In this document: positions 20,701 to 35,000 of the stretch, one piece after another | Position numbering within the stretch: position 1 is the first letter of the stretch | Layout of the letters: the number at the start of each line of letters is the position of its first letter | DNA from: Hydractinia symbiolongicarpus | Taxonomy: Eukaryota; Cnidaria; Hydrozoa; Anthoathecata; Hydractiniidae | NCBI RefSeq assembly: GCF_029227915.1 | Contig: NC_079886.1 | Location: 25,894,501-25,958,500 of the forward strand | Direction: 5' to 3' | Length of the DNA stretch: 64,000 nucleotides | Made by a program: the position numbers and the translations under genes | The notes under the pieces: generated by a model | Database searches by the model: none | Seen by the model: the letters and a program-made list of their open reading frames with translations, nothing else | What the model was told of the DNA's origin: nothing

Positions 20701-22703
20701 TACATTTCAATGACTTTCTAACGGTATCAGTCCGTTTCAGTTACAACGGTTGCGTCACATATTCGTACCAACATATATTTATCGATATTTTTCTGATATT
20801 ACTAGGTTGCCTCGCCTTAAACAGTGAAACGATTGACTGTGGGACTTAATTGAACTGATTTTGGACTGTGACCTTACAAATGTGATGAATGAGACAATTG
20901 GACTCCATGAAATAACATTCTTCTTAAATTGGCATGATTGCCGGAACACAGCGATTAAACTGGGCGCTGTGGTAGCGCTTTATTTAAAAATGTAGATAAA
21001 TAACTCATTTTTTACTGTAGGACCTATCCTAGCCGTTATCGCACGCTGAAGAAATTGAGACAGTTTCAAAAACTACATTTCATTGACTTTCTAACGGTGT
21101 CAGTCCGTTTCAGTTACAACAGTTGCGTCAAATATTCGTACCAACATGGTATTTAGCGATATTTTCCTGATATGACTAGGTTGTATCGCTTTTAACAGTG
21201 AAACGATTGACTGTGGGATTTATTGAACTGATTTTGGACTGTGACCTTACAAATGTGATGAATGAGACAATTGGACTCCATGAATTAACATTCTTCTTAA
21301 ATTGGCATGATTGACGGAACTCAGCGATTACACTGGGCGCTGTGGTACCGCTTCATTTAATAATGTAGATAAATAAGTCACTTTTTACTGTGGGTCCAAT
21401 CCTACCCGTTAACGCACGCTGAAGAAATTGAGACAGTTTCAAAAACTACATTTCATTGAATTTCTAACGGTATCAGTCCGTTTCAGTTACAACGGTTGCG
21501 TCACATATTCGTACCAACATATATTTATCGATATTTTTTTGATATTACTAGGTTGCCTCGCCTTAAACAGTGAAACGATTGACTGTGGGACTTAATTGAA
21601 CTGATTTTGGCCTTTAACTTTATAAGTGTGATAATTGAGACAATTGGACTCCAAGAAATAACAATGTTCTGAATTTGACATGATTGCTAGAACTCAGCGA
21701 TTACACTGGGCGCTGTTGTAGCGCTTCATTTAAAAATGCAGATATGTAAGTCATTTTATACTGTAGGACCAATCCTAGCTGTTATCGCACGCTGAAGAAA
21801 TAGAGACAGTTTCAAAAACTACATTTCATTGACTTTCTAACGGTATCAGTACGTTTCAGTTACAACGGTTGCGTCACATATTCGTACCAATATAAACTTA
21901 TCGATATTTTACTGATATTACTAGGTTGCCTCGCCTTAAACAGTGAAACCATTGACTGTGGGACTTTTTTGAACTAATTTTGGACGGTGAGCTTACAAAT
22001 GTGATGAATGAGACAATTTAACTCCATGAAATAACATTCTTCTTAAATTGGCATGATTGCCGGAACTCAGCGATTAAACTGGGCGCTGTGGTAGCGCTTT
22101 ATTTAAAAATGTAGATATGTAAGTCATTTTATACTGTAGGACCAATCCTAGCTGTTATCGCACGCTGAAGAAATAGAGACAGTTTCAAAAACTAAATATC
22201 ATTGACTTTCTAACGGTGTCAGCCCGTTTGAGTTATAACAGTTGGGTCACGTTTTTGTACCAACATGTATTTAGCGATATTTTTCTGATATTACTAGGTT
22301 GCATCGCTTTTAACAGTGAAACGATTGACTGTGGGACTTAATTGAACTGATTTTGGACTGCGACCTTACAAGTGTGATGAATGAGAATATTGGACTCCAT
22401 GAAATAACATTCTTCTTAAATTGGCATGATGGCCGGAACTCAGCGGTTAAACTGGGCGCCGTGGTAGCGCTTCATTTAAAAATACAGATAAATAAGTCAT
22501 TTTTTACTGTAGGTCCAATCCTAGCTGTTATCGCACGCAGAAGAAATAGAGACAGTTTCAAAAACTACATTTCATTGACTTTCTCACGGTATCAGTCCGT
22601 TTCAGTTACAACGGTTGCGTCACATATTCGCACCAACATATATTTATCGATATTTTTCTGATATTACTAGGTTGCCTCGCCTTAAACAGTGAAACGATTG
22701 ACT

Positions 22704-24943
22704 GTGGGACTTAATTAAACTGATTTTGGACTGTGAGCTTACAAATGTGATGAATGAGACAATTGGACTCCATGAAATAACATTCTTCCTAAATTGGCAT
22801 AATTGCGGGAACTCAGCGATTAAACTGGGCGCTGTGGTAGCGCTTTATTTGAAAATGTAGATAAATAACTCATTTTTTACTGTAGGACCAATCCTAGCCG
22901 TTATCGCACGCTGAAGAAATTGAGACAGTTTCAAAAACTACATTTCATTGATTTTCTAACGGTATTAGTCCGTTTCAGTTACAACAGTTGCGTCAAATAT
23001 TCGTACCAACATGGTATTTAGCGATATTTTTCTGATATTACTAGGTTGCATCGCTTTTAACAGTGAAACGATTGACTGTAGGACTTAATTGAACTGATTT
23101 TGGACTTTAACTTTATAAATGTGATAATTAAAACAATTGGACTCCATGAAATAACATTCTTCTTAAATTAGCATGATTGACAGAATTCAGCGATTACACT
23201 GGGCGCTGTAGTAGCGCTTCATTTAAAAATGTAGATATGTAAGTCATTTTTTACTGTGGGACCAATCCTAGCCGTTGTCGCACGCTGAAGAAATTGAGAC
23301 AGTTTCAAAAACTACATTTCATTGACTTTCTAACGGTATCAGTCCGTTTCTGTTACAACGGTTGCGTGACATATTCGTACCAACATGTGTTTAGCGATAT
23401 TTTTCTGATATTACTAGGTTGTATCGCTTTTAACAGTGAAACGATTGACTGTGGGACTTAATTGAACTGATTTTGGACTGCGACCTTACAAATGTGATGA
23501 AAGAGACAATTGGACTCCATGAAATAACATTCTTCTCAAATTGGCATGATGGCCGGAACTCAGCGATTAAACTGGGCGCTGTGGTAGCGCTTTATTTAAA
23601 AATGTAGATAAATAACTCATTTTTTACTGTAGGACCAATCCTAGCCGTTATTGCACGCTGAAGAAATTGAGACAGTTTCAAAAACTACATTTCATTGACT
23701 TTCTAACGGTATCAGTCCGTTTCAGTTACAATAGTTGCGTCAAATATTCGTACCAACATGGTATTTAGCGATATTTTTCTGATATTACTAGGTTGCCTAG
23801 CCTTAAACAGTGAAACGATTGACTGTGGGACTTAATTGAACTGATTTTGGACTTTAACTTTATAAGTGTGATAATTGAGACAATTGGACTCCAAGAAATA
23901 AAAATGTTCTGAATTTGACATGATTGCTAGAACTCAGCGATTACACTGGGCGCTGTGGTAGCGCTTCATTTAAAATGCAGATAAATAAGTCATTTTTTAC
24001 TGTAGGACCAATCCTAGCTGTTATCGCACGCCGAAGAAATAGAGACAGTTTCAAAAACTACATTTCATTGACTTTCTAACGGTATCAGTCCGTTTCAGTT
24101 ACAACGGTTGCGTCACATATTCGTACCAACATATATTTATCGATATTTTTCTGATATTACTAGGTTGCCTCGCCTTAAACAGTGAAACGATTGACTGTGG
24201 GACTTAATTGAAGTGATTTTGGACTTTAACTTTATAAGTGTGATAAGTGAGACAATTGGACTCCATGAAATAACATTCTTCTTAAATTGGCATGATTGCC
24301 GGAACTCAGCGGTTAAACTGGGCGACGTGGTAGCGCTTCATTTAAAAATGTAGATATATAAGTCATTTTTTACTGTGGGACCAATCTTAACCGTCATCGA
24401 ACGCCGAAGAAATTGCGACAGTTTCAAAAACTACATTTCATTGACTTTCTCACGGTATCAGTCTGTTTCAGTTACAATAGTTGCGTGACATATTCGTACC
24501 AACATGTGTTTAGCGATATTTTTCTGATATTACTAGGTTGTATCGCTTTTAACAGTGAAACGGTTGACTGTGGGACTTAATTAAACTGATTCTGGACTGT
24601 GAGCTTACAAATGTGATGAATGAGACAATTGGACTCCATGAAATAACATTCTTCTTAAATTGGTATGATTGACGGAACTCAGCGATTACCATGGGCGCTG
24701 TGGTAGCGCTTCATTTAAAAATGTAGATAAATAAGTCATTTTTTACTGTAGGACCAATCCTAGCTGTTATCGCACGCTGAAGAAATATAGACAGTTTCAA
24801 AAACTACATTTCGTTGATTTTCTAACGGTATTAGTCCGTTTCAGTTACAACAGTTGCGTCAAATATTCGTACCAAAATGGTATTTAGCGATATTTTTCTG
24901 ATATTACTAGGTTGCCTCGCCTTAAACAGTGAAACAATTGACT
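22704..24943 (+). repeat. Satellite monomers including a segment copied 4480 bp downstream
   Basis: Anchors 22704, 23078, 23451, 23825, 24197, 24570. Monomers 23078, 23451 and 23825 correspond to 27558, 27931 and 28305, sharing GATAATTAAAACAATTGG, GATGAAAGAGAC and CAAATTGGCATGATGGCCGG. The 4480-bp offset equals twelve monomers. No gene is visible. Confidence 0.75.
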
Positions 24944-27931
24944 GTGGGACTTAATTGAACTGATTTTGGACTTCAACTTTATAAGTGTGATAATTGAGAC
25001 AATTGGACTCCAAGAAATAAAAATGTTCTGAATTTGACATGATTGCTAGAACTCAGCGATTACACTGGGCGCTGTGGTAGCGCTTCATTTAAAAATGCAG
25101 ATAAATAAGTCATTTTTTACTGTAGGACCAATCCTAGCTGTTATCACACGCTGAAGAAATAGAGACAGTTTCAAAAACTACATTTCATTGACTTTCCAAC
25201 GGTATCAGTCCGTTTCAGTTACAACGGTTGCGTCACATATTCGTACCAACATATATTTATCGATATTTTTCTGATTTTACTAGGTTGCCTCGCCTTAAAC
25301 AGTGAAACGATTGACTGTGGGACTTAATTGAACTAATTTTGGACTTTAACTTTATAAGTGTGAAAATTGAGACACTTGGACTCCAAGAAATAACAATGTT
25401 CTGAATTTGACATGATTGCTAGAACTCAGCGATTACACTAGGCGCTGTGGTAGCGCTTTATTTAAAAATGTAGGTATGTAAGTCATTTTTTACTGTGGGA
25501 CCAATCCTAGCCGTTATCGCACGCTGAAGAAATTAAGACAGTTTCAAAAACTAAATTATATTGACTTTCTAACGGTGTCAGCCCGTTTGAGTTATAACAG
25601 TTGGGTCACATTTTTGTACCAACATGTATTTAGCGATATTTTTTTGATATTACTAGGTTGCATCGCTTTTAACAGTGAAACGATTGACTGTGGGACTTAA
25701 TTGAACTGATTTTGGACTTTAACTTTATAAGTGTGATAATTGAGACAATTGGACTCCAAGAAATAACAATGTTTTGAATTTGACATGATTGCTAGAACTC
25801 AGCGGTTACACTGGGCGCTGTGGTAGCGCTTCATTTAAAAATGCAGATAAATAAGTCATTTTTTACTGTAGGACCAATCCTAGCTGTTATCGCACGCCGA
25901 AGAAATAGAGACAGTTTCAAAAACTACATTTCATTGACTTTCTAACGGTATCAGTCCGTTTCAGTTACAACAGTTGCGTCAAATATTCGTACCAACATGG
26001 TATTTAGCGATATTTTTCTGATATTACCAGGTTGCATCGCTTTTAACAGTGAAACGATTGACTGTAGGACTTAATTAAACTGATTTTGGACTTTAACTTT
26101 ATAAATGTGATAATTAAAACAATTGGACTCCATGAAATAAAATTCTTCTTAAATTAGCATGATTGACGGAATTCAGCGATTACACTGGGCGCTGTGGTAG
26201 CGCTTCATTTAAAAATGTAGATAAATAAGTCATTTTTTACTGTAGGACCAATCCTAGCTGTTATCGCACGCTGAAGAAATAGAGACAGTTTCCAAAACTA
26301 CATTTCGTTGATTTTCTAACGGTATTAGTCCGTTTCAGTTACAACAGTTGCGTCAAATATTCGTACCAAAATGGTATTTAGCGATATTTTTCTGATATTA
26401 CTAGGTTGCCTCGCCTTAAACAGTGAAACAATTGACTGTGGGACTTAATTGAACTGATTTTGGACTTCAACTTTATAAGTGTGATAATTGAGACAATTGG
26501 ACTCCAAGAAATAAAAATGTTCTGAATTTGACATGATTGCTAGAACTCAGCGATTACACTGGGCGCTGTGGTAGCGCTTCATTTAAAAATGCAGATAAAT
26601 AAGTCATTTTTTACTGTAGGACCAATCCTAGCTGTTATCACACGCTGAAGAAATAGAGACAGTTTCAAAAACTACATTTCATTGACTTTCCAACGGTATC
26701 AGTCCGTTTCAGTTACAACGGTTGCGTCACATATTCGTACCAACATATATTTATCGATATTTTTCTGATTTTACTAGGTTGCCTCGCCTTAAACAGTGAA
26801 ACGATTGACTGTGGGACTTAATTGAACTGATTTTGGACTTTAACTTTATAAGTGTGAAAATTGAGACACTTGGACTCCAAGAAATAACAATGTTCTGAAT
26901 TTGACATGATTGCTAGAACTCAGCGATTACACTAGGCGCTGTGGTAGCGCTTTATTTAAAAATGTAGGTATGTAAGTCATTTTTTACTGTGGGACCAATC
27001 CTAGCCGTTATCGCACGCTAAAGAAATTAAGACAGTTTCAAAAACTAAATTATATTGACTTTCTAACGGTGTCAGCCCGTTTGAGTTATAACAGTTGGGT
27101 CACATTTTTGTACCAACATGTATTTAGCGATATTTTTTTGATATTACTAGGTTGCATCGCTTTTAACAGTGAAACGATTGACTGTGGGACTTAATTGAAC
27201 TGATTTTGGACTTTAACTTTATAAGTGTGATAATTGAGACAATTGGACTCCAAGAAATAACAATGTTTTGAATTTGACATGATTGCTAGAACTCAGCGGT
27301 TACACTGGGCGCTGTGGTAGCGCTTCATTTAAAAATGCAGATAAATAAGTCATTTTTTACTGTAGGACCAATCCTAGCTGTTATCGCACGCCGAAGAAAT
27401 AGAGACAGTTTCAAAAACTACATTTCATTGACTTTCTAACGGTATCAGTCCGTTTCAGTTACAACAGTTGCGTCAAATATTCGTACCAACATGGTATTTA
27501 GCGATATTTTTCTGATATTACCAGGTTGCACCGCTTTTAACAGTGAAACGATTGACTGTAGGACTTAATTAAACTGATTTTGGACTTTAACTTTATAAAT
27601 GTGATAATTAAAACAATTGGACTCCATGAAATAAAATTCTTCTTAAATTAGCATGATTGACGGAATTCAGCGATTACACTGGGCGCTGTGGTAGCGCTTT
27701 ATTTAAAAATGTAGATATGTAAGTCATTTTTTACTGTGGGACCAATCCTAGCCGTTATCGCACGCTGAAGAAATTGAGACAGTTTCAAAAACTACATTTC
27801 ATTAACTTTCTAACGGTATCAGTCAGTTTCTGTTACAACGGTTGCGTGACATATTCGTACCAACATGTGTTTAGCGATATTTTTCTGATATTACTAGGTT
27901 GTATCCCTTTTAACAGTGAAACGATTGACTG
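24944..27931 (+). repeat. 4-monomer higher-order unit (1494 bp), two copies
   Basis: Monomers at 24944, 25317, 25690 and 26064 correspond in order to 26438, 26811, 27184 and 27558. Shared private variants include CCAAAATGGTATTTAGCG, TTATCACACGCTGAAG, CTGATTTTACTAGG, AATGTAGGTATGTAAG and ATATTTTTTTGATATTAC. Copies differ at only scattered bases, so the duplication is recent. Similarity begins about 190 bp before 24944. Confidence 0.85.
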
Positions 27932-28677
27932 TGAGACTTAATTGAACTGATTTTGAACTGCGACCTTACAAATGTGATGAAAGAGACAAATGGACTCCAT
28001 GAAATAACATTCTTCTCAAATTGGCATGATGGCCGGAACTCAGCGATTAAACTGGGCGCTGTGGTAGCGCTTTATTTAAAAATGTAGATAAATAACTCAT
28101 TTTTTACTGTAGGACCAATCCTAGCCGTTATTGCACGCTGAAGAAATTGAGACAGTTTCAAAAACTACATTTCAATGACTTTCTAACGGTATCAGTCCGT
28201 TTCAGTTACAACAGTTGCGTCAAATATTCGTACCAACATGGTATTTAGCGATATTTTTCTGATATTACTAGGTTGCCTCGCCTTAAACAGTGAAACGATT
28301 AACTGTGGGACTTAATTGAACTGATTTTGGACTTTAACTTTATAAGTGTGATAATTGAGACAATTGGACTCCAAGAAATAAAAATGTTCTGAATTTGACA
28401 TGATTGCTAGAACTCAGCGATTACACTGGGCGCTGTGGTAGCGCTTCATTTAAAAATGCAGATAAATAAGTCATTTTTTACTGTAGGACCAATCCTAGCT
28501 GTTATCGCACGCCAAAGAAATAGAGACAGTTTCAAAAACTACATTTCATTGACTTTCTAACGGTATCAGTCCGTTTCAGTTACAACGGTTGCGTCACATA
28601 TTCGTACCAACATATATTTATCGATATTTTTCTGATATTACTAGGTTGCCTCGCCATAAACAGTGAAACGATTGACT

Positions 28678-31600
28678 GTGGGACTTAATTGAACTGATTT
28701 TGGACTTTAACTTTATAATTGTGATAATTGAGACAATTGGACTCCAAGAAATAACAATGTTCTGAATTTGACATGATTGCTAGAACTCAGCGATTACACT
28801 GGGCGCTGTGGTAGTGCTTCATTTAAAAATGCAGATAAATAAGTCATTTTTTACTGTAGGACCAATCCTAGCTGTTATCGCACGCCAAAGAAATAGAGAC
28901 AGTTTCAAAAACTACATTTCATTGACTTTCTAACGGTATCAGTCCGTTTCAGTTACAACGGTTGCGTCACATATTCGTACCAACATATATTTATCGATAT
29001 TTTTCTGATATTACTAGGTTACATCGCTTTTAACAATGAAACGATTGACTGTGGGACTTAATTGAACTGATTTTGGACTGCAACCTTACAAATGTGATGA
29101 TTGAGACAATTGGACTCCATGAAATAACATTCTTCTTAAATTGGCATGATTGCCGGAACTCAGCGGTTAAACTGGGCGCCGTGGTAGCGCTTCATTTAAA
29201 AATGTAGATATATAAGTCATTTTTTACTGTGGGACCAATCTTAGCCGTCATCGCACGCTAAAGAAATTGAGACAGTTTCAAAAACTACATTTCATTGACT
29301 TTCTCACGGTATCAGTATGTTTCAGTTACAATAGCTGCGTCACATATTCGTACCAACATGTGTTTAGCGATATTTTTCTGATATTACTAGGTTGTATCGC
29401 TTTTAACAGTGAAACGATTGACTGTGGGACTTAATTAAACTGATTTTGGACTTTAACTTTATAAGTGTGATAATTGAGACAATTGGACTCCAAGAAATAA
29501 AAATGTTCTGAATTTGACATGATTGCTAGAACTCAGCGATTACACTAGGCGCTGTGGTAGCGCTTCATTTAAAAATGCAGATAAATAAGTCATTTTTCTC
29601 TGTAGGACCAATCCTAGCTGTTATCGCACGCCAAAGAAATAGAGACAGTTTCAAAAACTACATTTCATTGACTTTCTAACGGTATCAGTCCGTTTCAGTT
29701 ACAACGGTTGCGTCACATATTCGTACCAACATATATTTATCGATATTTTTCAGATATTACTAGGTTACATCGCTTTTAACAATGAAACGATTGACTGTGG
29801 GACTTAATTGAACTGATTTTGGACTGCAACCTTACAAATGTGATGATTGAGACAATTGGACTCCATGAAATAACATTCTTCTTAAATTGGCATGATTGCC
29901 GGAACTCAGCGGTTAAACTGGGCGCCGTGGTAGCGCTTCATTTAAAAATGTAGATATATAAGTCATTTTTTACTGTGGGACCAATCTTAGCCGTCATCGC
30001 ACGCTAAAGAAATTGAGACAGTTTCAAAAACTACATTTCATTGACTTTCTCACGGTATCAGTATGTTTCAGTTACAATAGCTGCGTCACATATTCGTACC
30101 AACATGTGTTTAGCGATATTTTTCTGATATTACTGGGTTGTATCGCTTTTAACAGTGAAACGATTGACTGTGGGACTTAATTAAACTGATTTTGGACTTT
30201 AACTTTATAAGTGTGATAATTGAGACAATTGGACTCCAAGAAATAAAAATGTTCTGAATTTGACATGATTGCTAGAACTCAGCGATTACACTAGGCGCTG
30301 TGGTAGCGCTTCATTTAAAAATGCAGATAAATAAGTCATTTTTCTCTGTAGGACCAATCCTAGCTGTTATCGCACGGCAAAGAAATAGAGACAGTTTCAA
30401 AAACTAAATTTCATTGACTTTCTAACGGTATCAGTCCGTTTCAGTTACAACGGTTGTGTCACATATTCGTACCAACATATATTTATCAATATTTTTCTGA
30501 TATTACTAGGTTGCCTCGCCTTAAACAGTGAAACGATTGACTGTGGGACTTAATTGAACTGATTTTGGACTTTAACTTTATAAGAGTGATAATTGAGACA
30601 ATTGGACTCCAAGAAATAACAATGTTCTGAATTTGACATGATTGCTAGAACTCAGCGATTACACTGGGCGCTGTGGTAGCGCTTTATTTAAGAATGTAGA
30701 TATGTAAGTCATTTTTTACTGTGGGACCAATCCTAGCCGTTATCGCACGCTATAAAATTGAGACAGTTTCAAAAACTAAATTTCATTGACTTTCTAACGG
30801 TGTCAGCCCGTTTGAGTTATAACAGTTGGGACACATTTTTGTACCAACATGTATTTAGCGATATTTTTCTGATATTACTAGGTTGCATCGCTTTTAACAA
30901 TGAAACGATTGACTGTGGGACTTAATTGAACTGATTTTGGACTGCAACCTTTCAAATGTGATGATTGAGACAATTGGACTCCATGAAATAACATTCTTCT
31001 TAAATTGGCATGATTGCCGGAACTCAGCGGTTAAACTGGGCGCCGTGGTAGCGCTTCATTTAAAAATGTAGATATATAAGTCATTTTTTACTGTGGGACC
31101 AATCTTAGCCGTCATCGCACGCTAAAGAAATTGAGACAGTTTCAAAAACTACATTTCATTGACTTTCTCACGGTATCAGTATGTTTCAGTTACAATAGTT
31201 GCGTCACATATTCGTACCAACATGTGTTTAGCGATATTTTTCTGATATTACTAGGTTGTATCGCTTTTAACAGTGAAACGATTGACTGTGGGACTTAATT
31301 AAACTGATTTTGGACTTTAACTTTATAAGTGTGATAATTGAGACAATTGGACTCCAAGAAATAAAAATGTTCTGAATTTGACATGATTGCTAGAACTCAG
31401 CGATTACACTAGGCGCTGTGGTAGCGCTTCATTTAAAAATGCAGATAAATAAGTCATTTTTCTCTGTAGGACCAATCCTAGCTGTTATCGCACGGCAAAG
31501 AAATAGAGACAGTTTCAAAAACTATTTCATTGACTTTCTAACGGTATCAGTCCGTTTCAGTTACAACGGTTGTGTCACATATTCGTACCAACATATATTT

Positions 31601-32030
31601 ATCAATATTTTTCTGATATTACTAGGTTGCCTCGCCTTAAACAGTGAAACGATTGACTGTGGGACTTAATTGAACTGATTTTGGACTTTAACTTTATAAG
31701 TGTGATAATTGAGACAATTGGACTCCAAGAAATAACAATGTTCTGAATTTGACATGATTGCTAGAACTCAGCGATTACACTGGGCGCTGTGGTAGCGCTT
31801 TATTTAAGAATGTAGATATGTAAGTCATTTTTTACTGTGGGACCAATCCTAGCCGTTATCGCACGCTATAAAATTGAGACAGTTTCAAAAACTAAATTTC
31901 ATTGACTTTCTAACGGTGTCAGCCCGTTTGAGTTATAACAGTTGGGACACATTTTTGTACCAACATGTATTTAGCGATATTTTTCTGATATTACTAGGTT
32001 GCATCGCTTTTAACAATGAAACGATTGACT
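28678..32030 (+). repeat. 2- and 3-monomer duplications (746 and about 1118 bp)
   Basis: The monomer with CTGCAACCTT and GTGATGATTGAGACAATT occurs at 29051, 29797 and 30915. Its follower with CTAGGCGCTGTGG and CATTTTTCTCTGTAGG occurs at 29424, 30170 and 31288. The next (TTTAAGAATGTAGATATG, ACGCTATAAAATTGAG) occurs at 30543 and 31659. Offsets of 746 and 1116-1118 bp show one two-monomer and one three-monomer duplication. Near 31524 a 3-bp loss (AAAACTATTTCATTG) shortens one monomer to 371 bp. Confidence 0.82.
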
Positions 32031-35000
32031 GTGGGACTTAATTGAACTGATTTTGGACGGCGACCTTACAAATGTGATGATTGAGACAATTAGACTCCAT
32101 GAAATAACATTCTTCTTAAATTGGCATGATTGCCGAAACTCAGCGGTTAAACTGGGCGCCGTGGTAGCGCTTCATTTAAAAATGTAGATATATAATTTAT
32201 TTTTTACTGTGGGACCAATCTTAGCCGTCATCAAACGCTGAAGAAATTGAGACAGTTTCAAAAACTACATTTCATTGACTTTCTCACGGTATCAGTCTGT
32301 TTCAGTTACAATAGTTGCGTCACATATTCGTACCAACATGTGTTTAGCGATATTTTTCTGATATTACTAGGTTGTATCGCTTTTAACAGTGAAAAGATTG
32401 ACTGTGGGACTTAATTAAACTGATTTTGGACTGTGAGCTTACAAATGTGATGAATGAGACAATTGGACTCCATGAAATAACATTCTTCTTAAATTGGCAT
32501 GATTGCGGGAACTCAGCGATTAAACTGGGCGCTGTGGTAGCGCTTTATTTAAAAATGTAAATAAATAACTCACTTTTTACTGTAGAACCAATCCTAGCCG
32601 TTATCGCTCGCTGAAGAAATTGAGACAGTTTCAAAAACTACATTTCATTGATTTTCTAACGGTATTAGTCCGTTTCAGTTACAACAGTTGCGTCAAATAT
32701 TCGTACCAACATGGTATTTAGCGATATTTTTCTGATATTACTAGGTTGCATCGTTTTTAACAGTCAAACGATTTACTGTAGGACTTACTTGAACTGATTT
32801 TAGACTTTAAGTTTATAAATTTGTTAATTGAAACAATTGAACTCCATGAAATAACATTCTTCTTAAATTAGCATGATTGACGGAACTCAGCGATTACCAT
32901 GGGCGCTGTGGTAGCGATTCATTTAAAAATGTATATATGTAAGTCATTTTTTTCTGTGGGACCAATCCTAGCCGTTATCGCACCCTGAAAAAATTGAGAC
33001 AGTTTCAAAAACTAAATTTCATTGACTTTCTAACGGTGTCAGCCCGTTTGAGTTATAACAGTTGGGTCACATTTTTGTACCAACATGTATTTAGCGATCT
33101 TTTTCTGATATTACTGGGTTGTATCGCTTTTAACAGTGAAAAGATTGACTGTGGGACTTAATTGAACTGATTGTGGACTTCAACTTTATAAGTGTGATAA
33201 TTGAAAAAATTGAACTCCAAGAAATAACAATGTTCTGAATTTGACATGATTGCTAGAACTCAGCGATTACACTGGGCTCTGTGGTAGCGCTTCATTTAAA
33301 AATGCATATAAATAAGTCATTTTTTACTGTAGGACCAATCCTACCTGCTATCGCACGCTGAAGAAATAGAGACAGTTTCAAAAACTACATTTCATTGACT
33401 TTCTAACGGTATCAGTCCGTTTCAGTTACAACGGTTGCGTCACATATTTGTACCAACATATATTTATCGATATTTTTCTGATATTACTAGGTTGCCTCGC
33501 CTTAAACAGTGAAACGATTGACTGTGGGACTTAATTAAACTGATTCTGGACTGCGACCTTACAAATGTGATGAATGAGCCAATTGGACTCCATGAAATAA
33601 CATTCTTCTTAAACTGGCATGATTGCCGGAACAAAGCGATTAAACTGGGCGCTGTGATAGCACTTTATTTAAAAATGTAGATAAATAACTCATTTTTTAC
33701 TGTAGGACCAATCCTAGCCGTTATCGCACGCTGCAGAATATGAGACAGTTTCAAAAACTACATTTCATTGACTTTGTAACGGTATCAGTCCGTTTCAGTT
33801 ACAACAGTTGCGTCAAATATTCGTACCAACATGGTATTTAGCGATATTTTTCTGATATTACCAGGTTGCATCGCTTTTAACAGTGAAACGATTGACTGTA
33901 GGACTTACTTGAACTGATTTTGGGCTTTAACTTTATAAATGTGATAATTGAAACAATTGGACTCCATGAAATAACATTCTTCTTAAATTAGCATGATTGA
34001 CGGAACTCAGCGATTACATTGGGCGCTGTGGTAGCGCTTCATTTAAAAATGTAGATATGTAAGTCATTTTTTACTGTGGGACCAATCCTAGCCGTTATCG
34101 CACGCTGAAGAAATTGAGACAGTTTCAAAAACTACATTTCATTGACTTTCTAACGGTATCAGTCCGTTTCTGTTACCACGGTTGCGTGACATATTCGTAC
34201 CAACATGTGTTTAGCGATATTTTTCTGATATTACTAGGTTGCATCGCTTTTAACAGTGAAACGATTGACTGTAGGACTTACTTAAACTGATTTTGGACTT
34301 TAACTTTATAAATGTGATAATTGAAACAATTGGACTCTATGAAATAACATTCTTCTTAAATTAGCATGATTGACGGAACTCAGCGATTACACTGGGCGCT
34401 GTGGTAGCGCTTCATTTAAAAATGTAGATATGTAAGTCATTTTTTACTGTGGGACCAATCCTAGTCGTTATCGCACGCTGAAGAAATTGAGACAGTTTCA
34501 AAAACTAAATTTCATTGACTTTCTAACGGTGTCAGCCCGTTTGAGTTATAACAATTGGGTAACATTTTCGTACCAACATGTATTTAGCGATATTTTTATG
34601 ATATTTCTAGGTTGCATCGCTTTTAACACTGAAACAAACGATTGTGGGACTTAATTGAACTCATTTTGGACTGTGACCTAACAAATGTGATGAATGAGAC
34701 AATTGGACTCCAAGAAATAACAATGTTCTGAATTTGACATGATTGCCGGTACTCAGCGATTACACTGGGCGCTGTGGTAGCAATTCATTTAAAAATGCAG
34801 ATAAATAAGTCATTTTTTACTGTAAGACCAATCCTAGCTGTTATCGCACGCTGAAAAAATAGAGACAGTTTCAAAAACTACGTTTCGTTGACTTTCTAAC
34901 GGTATCAGTCCCTTTCTGTTACAACGGTTGCGTCACATATTCGTACCAACATGTATTTAGCGATACTTTTCTGATATTACTAGATTGCATCGCTTTTAAC

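Larger units (their letters stand above)
10566..22703 (+). repeat. 6-7-monomer higher-order unit (about 2238 bp), three versions
   Basis: Version 1: anchors 10566, 10939, 11313, 11673, 12046, 12419, 12792 plus the LINE-split monomer. Version 2: 18227, 18600, 18974, 19347, 19720, 20093. Version 3: 20466, 20839, 21213, 21585, 21958, 22331. Corresponding monomers share private variants: TTTGGAATTTAACTTTATAA, CGGAACACAGCG, CATGAATTAACATTC with GGTACCGCTTC, TTTTTTGAACTAATTTTGG, and GCGGTTAAACTGGGCGCCG. Versions 2 and 3 lack the monomer at 11313 found in version 1. Confidence 0.85.

Noticed and set aside
34621-34660. Possible inserted sequence near the altered anchor GAAACAAACGATTGTGGGAC
   Set aside because: The monomer length is unchanged (373 bp), so this is a cluster of substitutions or a tiny local rearrangement, not an insertion.
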